DNA from: Marinobacter iranensis
Lineage (GTDB): Bacteria > Pseudomonadota > Gammaproteobacteria > Pseudomonadales > Oleiphilaceae
DNA length: 64,000 bases
Direction of reading: 5' to 3'
Assembly (NCBI RefSeq): GCF_029207565.1
Contig: NZ_JANCMW010000017.1
Coordinates: 31,093-95,092, forward strand
This document shows positions 7,839-16,563 of the stretch, piece by piece (the stretch's first letter is position 1; each line of letters starts with the position of its first letter). Under the pieces are notes generated by a model that saw only the letters and a list, made by a program, of their open reading frames with translations, ran no database searches and was not told where the DNA came from. A program made the position numbers and the translations under genes.

Positions 7839-8903
7839 ATGAGCGAACAGAAGCCCTCCCTCACCTATCGTGATGCCGGCGTTGATATTGATGCCGGAAA
7901 CGAACTCGTCGACCGGATCAAGGAAACAGCCGCTCGCACCCGTCGCCCGGAAGTCCTTGGCGGCCTCGGTGGCTTTGGCGCCATGGTTGCCATTCCGCCC
8001 GGCTACAATGAGCCCGTTCTGGTATCGGGTACCGATGGGGTTGGCACCAAACTTCGCCTTGCCATGCAATTACAGAAGCATGACACCATTGGTATCGATC
8101 TTGTCGCCATGTGCGTGAACGACCTGGTGGTGGGCGGGGCCGAACCGCTGTTCTTTCTGGACTATTACGCCACCGGCAAGCTTAACGTGGACGTGGCCGC
8201 CCAGGTTGTCGACGGTATTGGCCGCGGCTGTGAACAGGCAGGCTGCTCCCTGGTGGGCGGAGAGACCGCGGAAATGCCGGGCATGTACGAAGGCGACGAT
8301 TACGACCTGGCTGGCTTCTGCGTGGGTGTGGCGGAGCGCGCTGAAATCATCGACGGCAGCCGTGTTCAGGCCGGCGACGTGCTGCTGGCACTGGGTTCTT
8401 CCGGCCCGCATTCCAACGGCTACTCACTGATCCGCAAGATTCTGGAAATCAGCAACGCTGACCTGAATCAGACCGTTGCAGAGGTAACACTTGCCGATGC
8501 GCTAATGGCGCCAACCCGCATCTATGTGAAGAACCTGCTTCAGCTCGCCCGCGAAGTGGACGTTCGTGCCCTCTCCCACATTACCGGCGGCGGCCTCCCG
8601 GAAAACATTCCCCGGGTGTTGCCCGATGGCATGGTAGCGGCCATCGACACCGACAGCTGGAAACTGCCTCCTGTCTTCCAATGGCTGAAAGACGCTGGCG
8701 GAGTCGCCACCGAGGAGATGTACCGCACCTTCAATTGCGGTGTCGGCATGATTGTCTGTATCCCGGCCAACCAGCGTGAACTGGCCCTCGATACCCTCAA
8801 CGCCCTGGGCGAGAAAGTCTGGCAAATCGGCATTATCGAGGCCGCGGAAGACAACGCGGCATCCGCCTCAGTGCGCTATGCCCCGGGGCTCTTGTCGGCA
8901 TGA
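7839..8903 (+). CDS. purM: Phosphoribosylformylglycinamidine cyclo-ligase (AIR synthetase), PurM
   Basis: Fifth step of purine synthesis: ATP-dependent ring closure of FGAM to aminoimidazole ribotide. The product is 354 residues, normal for the family. Signatures are YRDAGVDIDAGNELVD at the N-terminus, VSGTDGVGTKLRLA, GIDLVAMCVNDLVVGGAEPLF, GGETAEMPGMY and HITGGGLPENIPRV. It is followed by purN with an ATGA overlap, the usual purMN operon. The promoter must lie in the 198 bp shared with the divergent DUF2066 gene. Confidence 0.97.
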   Translation: MSEQKPSLTYRDAGVDIDAGNELVDRIKETAARTRRPEVLGGLGGFGAMVAIPPGYNEPVLVSGTDGVGTKLRLAMQLQKHDTIGIDLVAMCVNDLVVGGAEPLFFLDYYATGKLNVDVAAQVVDGIGRGCEQAGCSLVGGETAEMPGMYEGDDYDLAGFCVGVAERAEIIDGSRVQAGDVLLALGSSGPHSNGYSLIRKILEISNADLNQTVAEVTLADALMAPTRIYVKNLLQLAREVDVRALSHITGGGLPENIPRVLPDGMVAAIDTDSWKLPPVFQWLKDAGGVATEEMYRTFNCGVGMIVCIPANQRELALDTLNALGEKVWQIGIIEAAEDNAASASVRYAPGLLSA

Positions 8904-9580
8904 AGGCAGATTCCGTAACCGCACCACGCATCCTGGTTCTGGCGTCCGGCAGTGGCACGAATCTCCAGGCCCTGATCAACGCCAGCCGCGAGCGGGATTT
9001 CCCCGGCCAGATCGTCGCGGTAGGATGCAACCGCCCGGGCGCCTTTGCCCTGGAGCGGGCGGCCCAGGCGAATATCGACACCTTCACCGTGGACCACACC
9101 CGTTACAGCTCGCGGGAGGAGTTTGACGGTGCGCTGATGGCGGAAATTCGCCGCCACAACCCGGACCTGATCGTGCTGGCCGGATTCATGCGCATACTCA
9201 CCACGGATTTTGTGCGGGCCCTGCGTGGCACCATGCTCAACGTGCACCCGTCGTTGCTGCCGAAGTACACCGGCCTCGACACCCACAGGCGCGCACTGGA
9301 GGCCGGTGACACGGCCCATGGTGTGTCTATCCACTTTGTCACCGAAGAGCTGGATGGCGGGCCGGTGATCGCCCAGGCGGAAGTCAGTGTTGCCCCGGAC
9401 GACACCCCGGAATCCCTTGCCGAAAAGGTCCAGGAGAAAGAGCACCTGCTTTATCCCATTGTTGTACGCTGGTTCTGTGAAGGGCGTATCCAGCTTGGTA
9501 CCGACTATGTGGTTTTCGACGGCCAGCCGCTGAATCGCCCGCTGGTTCTTCCGGATGAAGGCGGGGCCACCACGGCCTGA
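8900..9580 (+). CDS. purN: Phosphoribosylglycinamide formyltransferase, PurN
   Basis: Transfers a formyl group from 10-formyl-tetrahydrofolate to GAR, the third purine step. The 226-residue protein has the N-terminal nucleotide-site motif ASGSGTNLQALI, the LAGFMRILT segment, catalytic Asn and His in NVHPSLLPKYTG, and the folate-site Asp in ELDGGPVI. Its ATG overlaps the purM stop (ATGA), so translation is likely coupled. No terminator is evident in the 97 bp before the DUF3108 gene. Confidence 0.96.
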   Translation: MKADSVTAPRILVLASGSGTNLQALINASRERDFPGQIVAVGCNRPGAFALERAAQANIDTFTVDHTRYSSREEFDGALMAEIRRHNPDLIVLAGFMRILTTDFVRALRGTMLNVHPSLLPKYTGLDTHRRALEAGDTAHGVSIHFVTEELDGGPVIAQAEVSVAPDDTPESLAEKVQEKEHLLYPIVVRWFCEGRIQLGTDYVVFDGQPLNRPLVLPDEGGATTA

Positions 9581-9677
9581 GTAAATATATCGTCATCTGC
9601 GGAAGCGGTCAGGCGCGCTAGACTGTCCGATATCAGGTGACAGGTACTCGCACCGACCGTGCAACCGGAGAACTCGT

Positions 9678-10418
9678 ATGCCCCAGAATCTCAGCCCCAC
9701 AGCCCTGCCCGCCCTGCTGGCCGGGATACTGCTTTTCGGCGCTACTCTTGCACACGCCTCCGATGATCAGGAGGCCATTGCCCTCCATCCGATGGAGCTC
9801 AGCTACAACGCCTCCCTGGACAAGGGCATATCCCTCAACGGGGATGCCCGCCGTATTCTGGAACAGCGGGACGATGGCACCTGGCACTTCCGTACAGATG
9901 TGAATTCTTTTGTCGCCGATATCGACGAGTCGCTGATTTTCCGCTGGGAGGACAACCATGTCGTTCCCCTGCGTTACCGCTATGAGCTTTCTGGTCTCCT
10001 GATCAGGGACAGAAAGGAAGCGATCGACTTTGACTGGGACAATATGGAAGTCAGCGGGCACCACGAGGGCGACAGGTTTTCGATGAAACTGGAAGAAGGT
10101 GCCCTGGACCCCATGGGCTACCAGCTACAACTCAGCCAGGACATCAAGGCCGGCAAGCGTGAGATGGTCTATCGCGTGATTGACAAGGGCGACTACGACA
10201 CCGATCGCTTTGCGGTGGTTGACGAAGAAACACTGAGCGTCAACGGCAATACCTATAAGGCACTCAAAGCCGAGAAAGTCCGCGACAGCGGCAGCAAGCG
10301 CCAGTCCCTGATGTGGTTCGCACCAGAGCGTGACTACCTGCTCATCCGCTTCCTGCAGGTAGAACCGGATGGCAGCGAGTACGAACTGACCATCAGCGAG
10401 GCCACAATCGATCGCTGA
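9678..10418 (+). CDS. DUF3108 domain periplasmic protein
   Basis: A 246-residue exported protein of the DUF3108 family. A signal peptide is visible (hydrophobic stretch PALLAGILLFGATLAHA, with probable cleavage after AHA). The rest is beta-rich with the family pattern: LSYNASLDKGISLNGDARRIL, FRWEDNHVVPLRYRYEL, KREMVYRVIDKG and an ERDYLLIRF ending. A biochemical role is not known. A GGAG ribosome-binding site precedes ATG 9678. It follows purMN on the same strand, a frequent arrangement, and converges with the aminotransferase gene 12 bp away. Confidence 0.85.
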   Translation: MPQNLSPTALPALLAGILLFGATLAHASDDQEAIALHPMELSYNASLDKGISLNGDARRILEQRDDGTWHFRTDVNSFVADIDESLIFRWEDNHVVPLRYRYELSGLLIRDRKEAIDFDWDNMEVSGHHEGDRFSMKLEEGALDPMGYQLQLSQDIKAGKREMVYRVIDKGDYDTDRFAVVDEETLSVNGNTYKALKAEKVRDSGSKRQSLMWFAPERDYLLIRFLQVEPDGSEYELTISEATIDR

Positions 10419-10430
10419 AGCAACGGCGCC

Positions 10431-11702
10431 TTACTCTTTGGCGTCTGCCCAGACCGCCTTCACCTCATCGGCGATAATGCGCAGCCCCTCGGCCACGCGC
10501 TCATCATCCTGTGAATAGGTTACCCGCAGGCACTGGTGTCGATGCTTCCAACCGTCGTCCGGCAATCCCGGGAAGAAATAATGCCCGGACACCACCAGCA
10601 CACCTCGCTCCTTCAGCCGCTGATACAGCTCCAGGCTGGAGATGGGCAGATCCGGAAACCACAGCCACAGGAACATAGCGCCTTCCGGCTTGTGGACGTA
10701 CCAATGACAGCTGTCCTCACCCATGGCATCCCGGAACACCACAACCGCCCGCTCCATTTTGGCCTTGTAGAAGGGGCAGACCACATCCCGGCTGAGTGAC
10801 AGGATCTCCCCGGAACGGACCAGCGGCTCCGCCAGCATGGCGCCAAAGCTGCCGGTGGCCAGGTTCATAATCGCATTGATGCTTGACAGCGCCTTGATAA
10901 CGGGCTCCGCCGCGATGACGATACCGGTGCGCACGGCTGGCAGGCCAAACTTGGACAGACTCAGGCACAGTATGACCTGGTCATTCCAGTGGGGTGTTGC
11001 GTCCACAAACAACAGATTCGGGAAGGGTGTGCCGTAGGCACCGTCCACAATCAGTGGGATGTTGTGCTGGCGCGCCATGGCTTCCAACCGGGCCAGTTCG
11101 TCATCGGTGACCACATTGCCTGTCGGGTTGGTGGGACGGGAAACACAGATGGCACCGGTTTCAGCAGTCACCTCAACCGCATCAAAATCCACGCGATACT
11201 TGAACTCGTGGGCATCGGTAAAGGAAATGTCCGGTTGCACGGCATGGAACAATCCGGGCTCGATACCCGCGTCGGCATAACCGATGTATTCGGGCGCCAG
11301 GGGCAGCAGGATGTGCTTGTGCACTCCGTTGCCATAGTCACCACCGAACATATTGAACAGCATGAAGAAGGCGGCCTGGCTACCATTTGTAAGGGCGATA
11401 TTTTCCGGTTTCAGGCCCCAGCCATATTCCCGGTTCAACAACTCCGCCAGCGAGGCAATAAACTGCTTCTCGCCCTGGGGCGGGTCGTAGATGCCCACCA
11501 GTCTGCGTGTATCAGTATCGCTTTGGGCCATATCCGCCAGTATCTGCTGGACACGCTCCTGGATCTCGGGAATATGGCCGGGATTGCCCCCGCCCATCAT
11601 GATCATGTCGTCGCCGGAGGCCAGGGCGTTGCCCAGGTCGTCCATCAGGGAGGTTATGCCCGCATCCGCGGTAAATTTCCGACCGAACGAGGAAAGTTTC
11701 AT
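10431..11702 (-). CDS. avtA: Valine--pyruvate transaminase, AvtA type
   Basis: Fold-type I PLP aminotransferase of 423 residues. It resembles AvtA (E. coli about 417), which interconverts valine/2-oxoisovalerate and alanine/pyruvate. Visible features are the N-terminus SSFGRKFTADAGITSLMDDL, GGGNPGHIPE, LTNGSQAAFFMLFNMFGG, SRPTNPTGNVVTDDEL, VDGAYGTPFPN, and the PLP-lysine in SLSKFGLPAVRTG. The length and N-terminus fit AvtA better than generic aspartate aminotransferases. It is probably monocistronic; 70 bp separate it from the DUF416 gene on the same strand. Confidence 0.9.
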   Translation of the reverse strand: MKLSSFGRKFTADAGITSLMDDLGNALASGDDMIMMGGGNPGHIPEIQERVQQILADMAQSDTDTRRLVGIYDPPQGEKQFIASLAELLNREYGWGLKPENIALTNGSQAAFFMLFNMFGGDYGNGVHKHILLPLAPEYIGYADAGIEPGLFHAVQPDISFTDAHEFKYRVDFDAVEVTAETGAICVSRPTNPTGNVVTDDELARLEAMARQHNIPLIVDGAYGTPFPNLLFVDATPHWNDQVILCLSLSKFGLPAVRTGIVIAAEPVIKALSSINAIMNLATGSFGAMLAEPLVRSGEILSLSRDVVCPFYKAKMERAVVVFRDAMGEDSCHWYVHKPEGAMFLWLWFPDLPISSLELYQRLKERGVLVVSGHYFFPGLPDDGWKHRHQCLRVTYSQDDERVAEGLRIIADEVKAVWADAKE

Positions 11703-11772
11703 GGTGCCTTGTCTGTACCGGTTTAAAAGGGGTTATCACTCCAGTGTAGGACAGAGCCGGCAGAGCCGCCGG

Positions 11773-12372
11773 TCAGTCGTTCAGGGAGATCCCAAGGTTA
11801 CTCACGCCATCGTTGGCAGCGTCGTCACGGATACGCTCAACGAACTGGCTGGTGGGGGTACGCTGGCGCTTGAGGGCAAGGACAATGTCCCGCTGGAACA
11901 CTTTGTCCTCTTTCATCAGCGGGTGCTGGTCCAGCACCCGGACCAGTTCGTCCTCTTCCAGGCCTTCCCCTTCGGAAAGCTCGATAAAGTTCATCACCGT
12001 TGCCGTGGCCATTTGTGAGGCGTCGGTTGCGCGGTGCTTACCGGGATTAAGTCGGTTCAGCAGTGCCTGTTCCAGCAACTGGCAGAAATCGAAAGCCGGG
12101 TACACGCCGTATGCATCGTAGGCGTTTACGTCTGGTGACAGGGCTTCCAGTTTCGCCAGTAGCTGGGGAATAGCTGCTTCGGAGGCGTCTTTTTGCAGCA
12201 TGCCCCAGCCCAGATCGAGCAACTGGCGCATTTTAGCGCCGGTTTTCAGCTCAACCGCATCTGCGAACAGGGCGTAGTTGGGGAAGGAGCGCTCCGCGAG
12301 GGCCATCAGGAAGGTGAATTCCCGCCAGCCCTGTAGTTGTGATACCGCTTTCAGAAACTGATTGGCATTCAC
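11773..12372 (-). CDS. YjaG family protein (DUF416)
   Basis: A 199-residue soluble protein of the DUF416/YjaG family, without known activity. The sequence is helical and shows the family core LQGWREFTFLMALAERSFPNY at the N-terminus and GVYPAFDFCQLLEQALLN in the middle. The start codon is GTG at 12372, with AGGAGA about ten bases upstream. It lies between dcd and avtA on the same strand, and the 55-bp spacing to dcd would allow co-transcription. Confidence 0.82.
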   Translation of the reverse strand: MNANQFLKAVSQLQGWREFTFLMALAERSFPNYALFADAVELKTGAKMRQLLDLGWGMLQKDASEAAIPQLLAKLEALSPDVNAYDAYGVYPAFDFCQLLEQALLNRLNPGKHRATDASQMATATVMNFIELSEGEGLEEDELVRVLDQHPLMKEDKVFQRDIVLALKRQRTPTSQFVERIRDDAANDGVSNLGISLND

Positions 12373-12427
12373 TGTGGATGTCTCCTGAGGGTGTTGCTTG
12401 CCGGGGATCTGTGCGTGGCGGAGCCAC

Positions 12428-12994
12428 TCATGTTCGCGGCAGGGTCACACCCGTCTGACCCAGGTATTTTCCGCCCCGGTCCTTGTAGCTGGTGTCGCAG
12501 ATTTCATCGGATTCGAAGAACAGCATCTGGGCGACGCCTTCGTTGGCGTAGATTTTGGCCGGCAGGTTGGTGGTGTTGGAAAACTCCAGGGTGACCTGCC
12601 CTTCCCACTCGGGTTCCAGCGGTGTGACGTTGACGATGATGCCACAACGCGCGTAGGTGGATTTGCCCAGGCAGATGGTCAGTACGCTGCGGGGGATACG
12701 GAAGTATTCCACGGTGCGTGCCAGGGCGAAGGAGTTGGGCGGGATGATGCAGACGTCGCCGGTGTAGTTCACAAAGCTGTTTTCGTCGAAGTTTTTGGGG
12801 TCGACGGTGGCTGAGTGGACGTTGGTGAAGATTTTGAATTCGTTGCTGCAACGGACATCGTAGCCGTAGCTGGATGTGCCATAGGAGATTACGCGGCCTT
12901 TTTCGGTTTCGCGGACCTGATCGTACTCGAAGGGTTCAATCATGCCTTGATCCCGGGACATCCGGCGAATCCAGTGGTCGGATTTGATGCTCAT
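12428..12994 (-). CDS. dcd: dCTP deaminase
   Basis: Deaminates dCTP to dUTP, feeding thymidylate synthesis. It is a cytoplasmic homotrimer. At 188 residues it is the typical gammaproteobacterial length. Signatures include GYDVRCSNEFKIFTN, CIIPPNSFALARTVEYF, the core motif CLGKSTYARCGIIVNVTPLEPEWEG with the catalytic Glu in LEPEWEG, and the ending GKYLGQTGVTLPR. Upstream, the 230-bp gap to apbC carries the nested palindromic element, so dcd probably has its own promoter or depends on readthrough across that structure. Confidence 0.96.
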   Translation of the reverse strand: MSIKSDHWIRRMSRDQGMIEPFEYDQVRETEKGRVISYGTSSYGYDVRCSNEFKIFTNVHSATVDPKNFDENSFVNYTGDVCIIPPNSFALARTVEYFRIPRSVLTICLGKSTYARCGIIVNVTPLEPEWEGQVTLEFSNTTNLPAKIYANEGVAQMLFFESDEICDTSYKDRGGKYLGQTGVTLPRT

Positions 12995-13100
12995 GGGTGA
13001 CGTCTCGTATCCATAAAAAAGAGAGGCGGTAGTTTACCTGTTCGGTTTTTGTCTGTCGAAGCTTTGGCCTCTTGAATCCCACCTTTAGTTTTGGGGGCTG

Positions 13101-13204
13101 CAAGAACAGGCAGGGCCTTCCGAAACACGCCGTTAATACGTCCATGTAGGCTTGAGAAAAACATCCATGTTTTTCACAGTTTCGGAAGGCCCTGCCTGTT
13201 CTTG
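13101..13204. repeat. Nested palindromic element, copy A (26-bp perfect arms, CATCCATG core)
   Basis: Two perfect 26-bp inverted arms (13101-13126 and 13179-13204) enclose a 52-base centre. The inner end of the left arm runs into GGCCTTCCGAAACACGC. The centre carries ACGTCCATGTAGGCTTG, then a second, perfect 9-bp hairpin GAAAAACAT-CC-ATGTTTTTC (13155-13174). The architecture and several blocks recur in copy B at 32401-32508, while the outer arm halves differ. It sits 20 bp downstream of the apbC stop, and no T-tract follows on the minus strand, so it is not a standard intrinsic terminator. No ORF or target-site duplication was recognised. Confidence 0.9.
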
Positions 13205-13224
13205 CGATCTGACTGTTACGTGGA

Positions 13225-14325
13225 TCAGTGTTCGGTTACGGAAACACTGGAAATAGAGCCCGTCAGGTTTCTTTCACGGGTGGAAAGTTCCGCGCCTACC
13301 CTTCGGGCGATGTCCTTGTAGCGTCTTGCCACTTCCGAGTCCGGCTCTGCCACCACTGAGGGCCTGCCGCCATCGGTCTGTTCGCGGATGGTCATGTGCA
13401 GTGGCAGCTGGCCGAGTAGCGTGGTGTCGTATTCTTCGGCGATGCGCTCGCCGCCGCCGTGGCCGAAGAGGGGTTCTTCGTGGCCGCAGTTGCTGCAGAT
13501 GTGGACGCTCATGTTTTCCACCACACCCAGCACGGGGATTTCCACCTTGCGGAACATTTCGATGCCTTTCTTGCCATCCAGCAGGGCGATGTCCTGGGGG
13601 GTGGTGACGATGACGGCACCGGTAACCGGGACTTTCTGGGCGATGGTGAGCTGGATGTCGCCGGTGCCCGGGGGCATGTCGAGGATGAGGTAGTCCAGTT
13701 CGTTCCACAAGGTCTGCTGCAGCAGCTGCATGACGGCGCCGCTGACCATGGGGCCGCGCCAGACCATGGGGGTTTTGTCGGTGACGACGAAGGCCATGGA
13801 GTTGGCCTGCAGGCCGTGGGCTTCCATGGGGACGAAGTATTTGTTCTCGCGGGTGTCGGGGCGTTTGCCTTCGGGGACGCCCAGCATCATGCCGATGCTG
13901 GGGCCGTAGATATCGGCGTCGAGGATGCCCACGCGGGCGCCTTCGGCGTGCAGGGCCAGGGCCAGGTTGACAGCGGTGGTGGATTTGCCCACGCCGCCCT
14001 TGCCGGAGGCCACGGCAATGATGTTTTTCACGCCGGGCACGGACTGGATGTCTTTCTGGCCCTTGTGGGAGTGGATGCGCTGCCCCACGTGGGCATCCAC
14101 GCTCTCGACACCTTCGACGTCGTCCAGGGCGTTGGTGAGCAGTTCTTTCAGGGCGCCCGCGATGCCCTTCGAAGGGTATGGCAGCTCAATCATGACGGTG
14201 ACTTTGCCACTCTCGTCCGCCGTCAGGGACTTCACGGCACCCAGTTCGTACAGATCCTTGCCGAGATAGGGGTCGCGGTACTGTTTTACGGCGGTTTCCA
14301 GTGCGTGCTGTGAAATCTGGGCCAT
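13225..14325 (-). CDS. apbC: Mrp/ApbC iron-sulfur cluster carrier ATPase
   Basis: P-loop ATPase that binds and transfers [4Fe-4S] clusters to apoproteins in the cytoplasm. The 366-residue protein has an N-terminal MIP18/DUF59 domain (about 5-85) and a ParA-like domain with VASGKGGVGKST (about 107), ILDADIYGPSIGMMLG, DMPPGTGDIQL, and the cluster-ligating CXXC in ENMSVHICSNCGHEE. Start ATG 14325 has GGAGAG upstream. It is divergent from metG, a neighbourhood conserved in many gammaproteobacteria. Genes downstream beyond the palindrome are dcd and DUF416. Confidence 0.96.
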   Translation of the reverse strand: MAQISQHALETAVKQYRDPYLGKDLYELGAVKSLTADESGKVTVMIELPYPSKGIAGALKELLTNALDDVEGVESVDAHVGQRIHSHKGQKDIQSVPGVKNIIAVASGKGGVGKSTTAVNLALALHAEGARVGILDADIYGPSIGMMLGVPEGKRPDTRENKYFVPMEAHGLQANSMAFVVTDKTPMVWRGPMVSGAVMQLLQQTLWNELDYLILDMPPGTGDIQLTIAQKVPVTGAVIVTTPQDIALLDGKKGIEMFRKVEIPVLGVVENMSVHICSNCGHEEPLFGHGGGERIAEEYDTTLLGQLPLHMTIREQTDGGRPSVVAEPDSEVARRYKDIARRVGAELSTRERNLTGSISSVSVTEH

Positions 14326-14517
14326 CGGACTCTCCGGGGTAATCTCTGCGCGTTCCTGTTCACAAGTATTAGCGCTGAAAGCGGGTGTTTCGGATGAAAA
14401 AACTTTGCTTGGAAGGTATCATCTGTGCCCGTTTCTGGCCATAACGAGTTTTGATCCTGAGCAAGGCCGGCAAACGCGAACGCCCAACTCCTGACGAATG
14501 AAGGTTCGGACCAAAAC

Positions 14518-16551
14518 ATGACGCAAGTGAGTTCAAAGCAACAGCGCGATATTCTGGTAACCAGCGCCCTGCCGTACGCCAATGGCCCCATTCACCTGGG
14601 CCATCTGCTGGAATACATTCAGACCGATATCTGGGTGCGCTATCAGAAAATGCGTGGCCAGAACTGCTACTACGTCTGCGCGGATGACGCCCACGGTACC
14701 GCGATCATGCTGCGGGCCGAGCGGGAAGGCATCTCGTCGGAAAACCTGATTGATCGCATTCGCGAAGAGCACCAGCAGGATTTCGGCGGCTTCCATATTC
14801 TCTTCGATAACTATTACACCACCCATTCCGAGGAGAACCGTCAATTTTCGGAATACATCTATCGTCAGTTGCAGGAAAACGGCCATATCGCCACCCGCAA
14901 GATCACCCAGGCGTTTGATCCGGAAAAGAACATGTTCCTGGCGGATCGGTTCATCAAGGGCACTTGCCCGAAATGCAAAACCGAAGACCAGTACGGTGAC
15001 AACTGTGAGGCCTGTGGTGCCACCTATACACCGGCGGAGCTGATCAATCCGCGTTCGGCGGTTTCCGGTGCCACACCCGTTGAGAAGGAATCCGAGCACT
15101 ATTTCTTCCGCCTGCCGGCGTTCGCGGATTTTCTCGCCAACTGGACCCGCAGTGGCACGCTCCAGCCCCAGGTGGCCAACAAGCTGGCCGAGTGGCTGGA
15201 TGCTGGCCTGCAGGAATGGGACATCAGCCGCGATGCGCCCTATTTCGGGTTCGAGATTCCGGACGCACCGGGCAAGTATTTCTATGTCTGGCTGGATGCC
15301 CCCATCGGTTACCTGGCGAGCTTCAAGAACCTGTGCAACCGTGAAGGCATTGATTTCGAGCACTTCTGGAAAGCGGATTCCACCGCCGAGGTGTATCACT
15401 TCATCGGCAAGGACATCATCAATTTCCACGCGCTGTTCTGGCCCTCCATGCTCCACAGTGCGGGGTTCCGTACCCCGAGTGCCGTCTGGGCCCACGGTTT
15501 TGTGACGGTGAATGGCAAGAAGATGTCCAAGTCCCGGGGCACGTTCATCATGGCCCGCACCTATCTGGACCACCTGAACCCGGAATACTTGCGCTACTAT
15601 TTCGCCGCCAAGCTGACCGGCAGCGTCGATGACATGGACCTGAACCTGGAGGACTTCGCCGCACGGGTGAACTCGGATCTGGTCGGCAAGGTTGTGAACA
15701 TCGCCAGCCGCAGTGCCGGCTTTATTACCAAGCGTTTCAACGGCCAGCTTGGCACCGTTACCGAGCACGACAAGCTGAAAGAGTTTATCGATGCCGGGGG
15801 GGAGATCGCAGATTTCTACGAGGCCCGGGAGTTTGGTCGCGCCATGCGGCGCATCATGGAACTGGCGGATGTCGCCAACCAGTATGTAAATGACGAACAG
15901 CCCTGGGTGATTGCCAAGCAGGAAGGCCAGGACGACAACCTGCAGGCCATCTGTACCAACGCCATTAACATGTTCCACTTGCTGATGACCTACCTGGCGC
16001 CGGTGCTGCCGGAAACCGCGAAGGCCTCGGAAGCGTTCCTCAATGCCCCGCTGGACTGGAACAAGCGTGATCAGCGCCTGGAGAACCACGACATCAACAA
16101 GTTCAAGCCGCTGATGAATCGTGTGGAAATGGCCCAGATCGAGAAAATGCTGGACGCTTCCAAGGAAGAAATGCCTGCGGCGACCGGGCAGAAAGAGCCT
16201 GAAGCCAATCTTGAGCCGATTGCCGATGAGATAGAATTCGGGGACTTCGCGAAAGTGGACTTTCGGGTTGTCAAGATTGTCAAAGCCGAACACGTGGAAG
16301 GCGCAGACAAGCTTCTTCGCCTCACCCTTGACGTGGGGCATGGCGAGCGCAACGTGTTTGCGGGTATCAAATCGGCTTACAGGCCGGAAGATCTGGAGGG
16401 GCGCCTGACGGTAATGGTGGCCAATCTCAAGCCCCGGAAAATGAAGTTTGGCATGTCTGAAGGTATGGTGCTGGCAGCGGGCCCGGGCGGTAAGGATATC
16501 TTTATCCTGTCACCCGATTCCGGCGCCACACCCGGCATGCGGATCATGTAA
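14518..16551 (+). CDS. metG: Methionyl-tRNA synthetase
   Basis: Class I aminoacyl-tRNA synthetase of 677 residues (E. coli 677). It shows the HIGH-type motif HLGHLLE near residue 24-30, zinc knuckle CPKCKTEDQYGDNCEACG (about 146-163), KMSKS within KKMSKSRGT, and a C-terminal tRNA-binding (EMAP/Trbp111-like) domain from about residue 575 that promotes dimerisation. The ribosome-binding site is weak (AAGG about 14 bases upstream). It is divergent from apbC with 192 bp between, and followed 12 bp later by rsxA. Confidence 0.97.
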   Translation: MTQVSSKQQRDILVTSALPYANGPIHLGHLLEYIQTDIWVRYQKMRGQNCYYVCADDAHGTAIMLRAEREGISSENLIDRIREEHQQDFGGFHILFDNYYTTHSEENRQFSEYIYRQLQENGHIATRKITQAFDPEKNMFLADRFIKGTCPKCKTEDQYGDNCEACGATYTPAELINPRSAVSGATPVEKESEHYFFRLPAFADFLANWTRSGTLQPQVANKLAEWLDAGLQEWDISRDAPYFGFEIPDAPGKYFYVWLDAPIGYLASFKNLCNREGIDFEHFWKADSTAEVYHFIGKDIINFHALFWPSMLHSAGFRTPSAVWAHGFVTVNGKKMSKSRGTFIMARTYLDHLNPEYLRYYFAAKLTGSVDDMDLNLEDFAARVNSDLVGKVVNIASRSAGFITKRFNGQLGTVTEHDKLKEFIDAGGEIADFYEAREFGRAMRRIMELADVANQYVNDEQPWVIAKQEGQDDNLQAICTNAINMFHLLMTYLAPVLPETAKASEAFLNAPLDWNKRDQRLENHDINKFKPLMNRVEMAQIEKMLDASKEEMPAATGQKEPEANLEPIADEIEFGDFAKVDFRVVKIVKAEHVEGADKLLRLTLDVGHGERNVFAGIKSAYRPEDLEGRLTVMVANLKPRKMKFGMSEGMVLAAGPGGKDIFILSPDSGATPGMRIM

Positions 16552-16563
16552 TGGTGGGGACTG

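Noticed and set aside
13101..13204. Possible insertion sequence or CRISPR unit
   Set aside because: There is no transposase and no array of spaced direct repeats. The copies are single nested palindromes, so I report it as a repeat element instead.
13459..14313. A long frame antisense to apbC with a Gly/Val/Asp-rich product
   Set aside because: Composition is the mirror of apbC codon usage. No recognised domain.
14326..14517. Riboswitch or T-box before metG
   Set aside because: No T-box or SAM-riboswitch landmarks were recognisable, and gammaproteobacterial metG normally lacks them.
14533..16341. A 602-codon open frame antisense to metG
   Set aside because: It mirrors metG in a GC-rich gene where reverse frames stay open. 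It has no family resemblance or signal, and metG is certain on the other strand.
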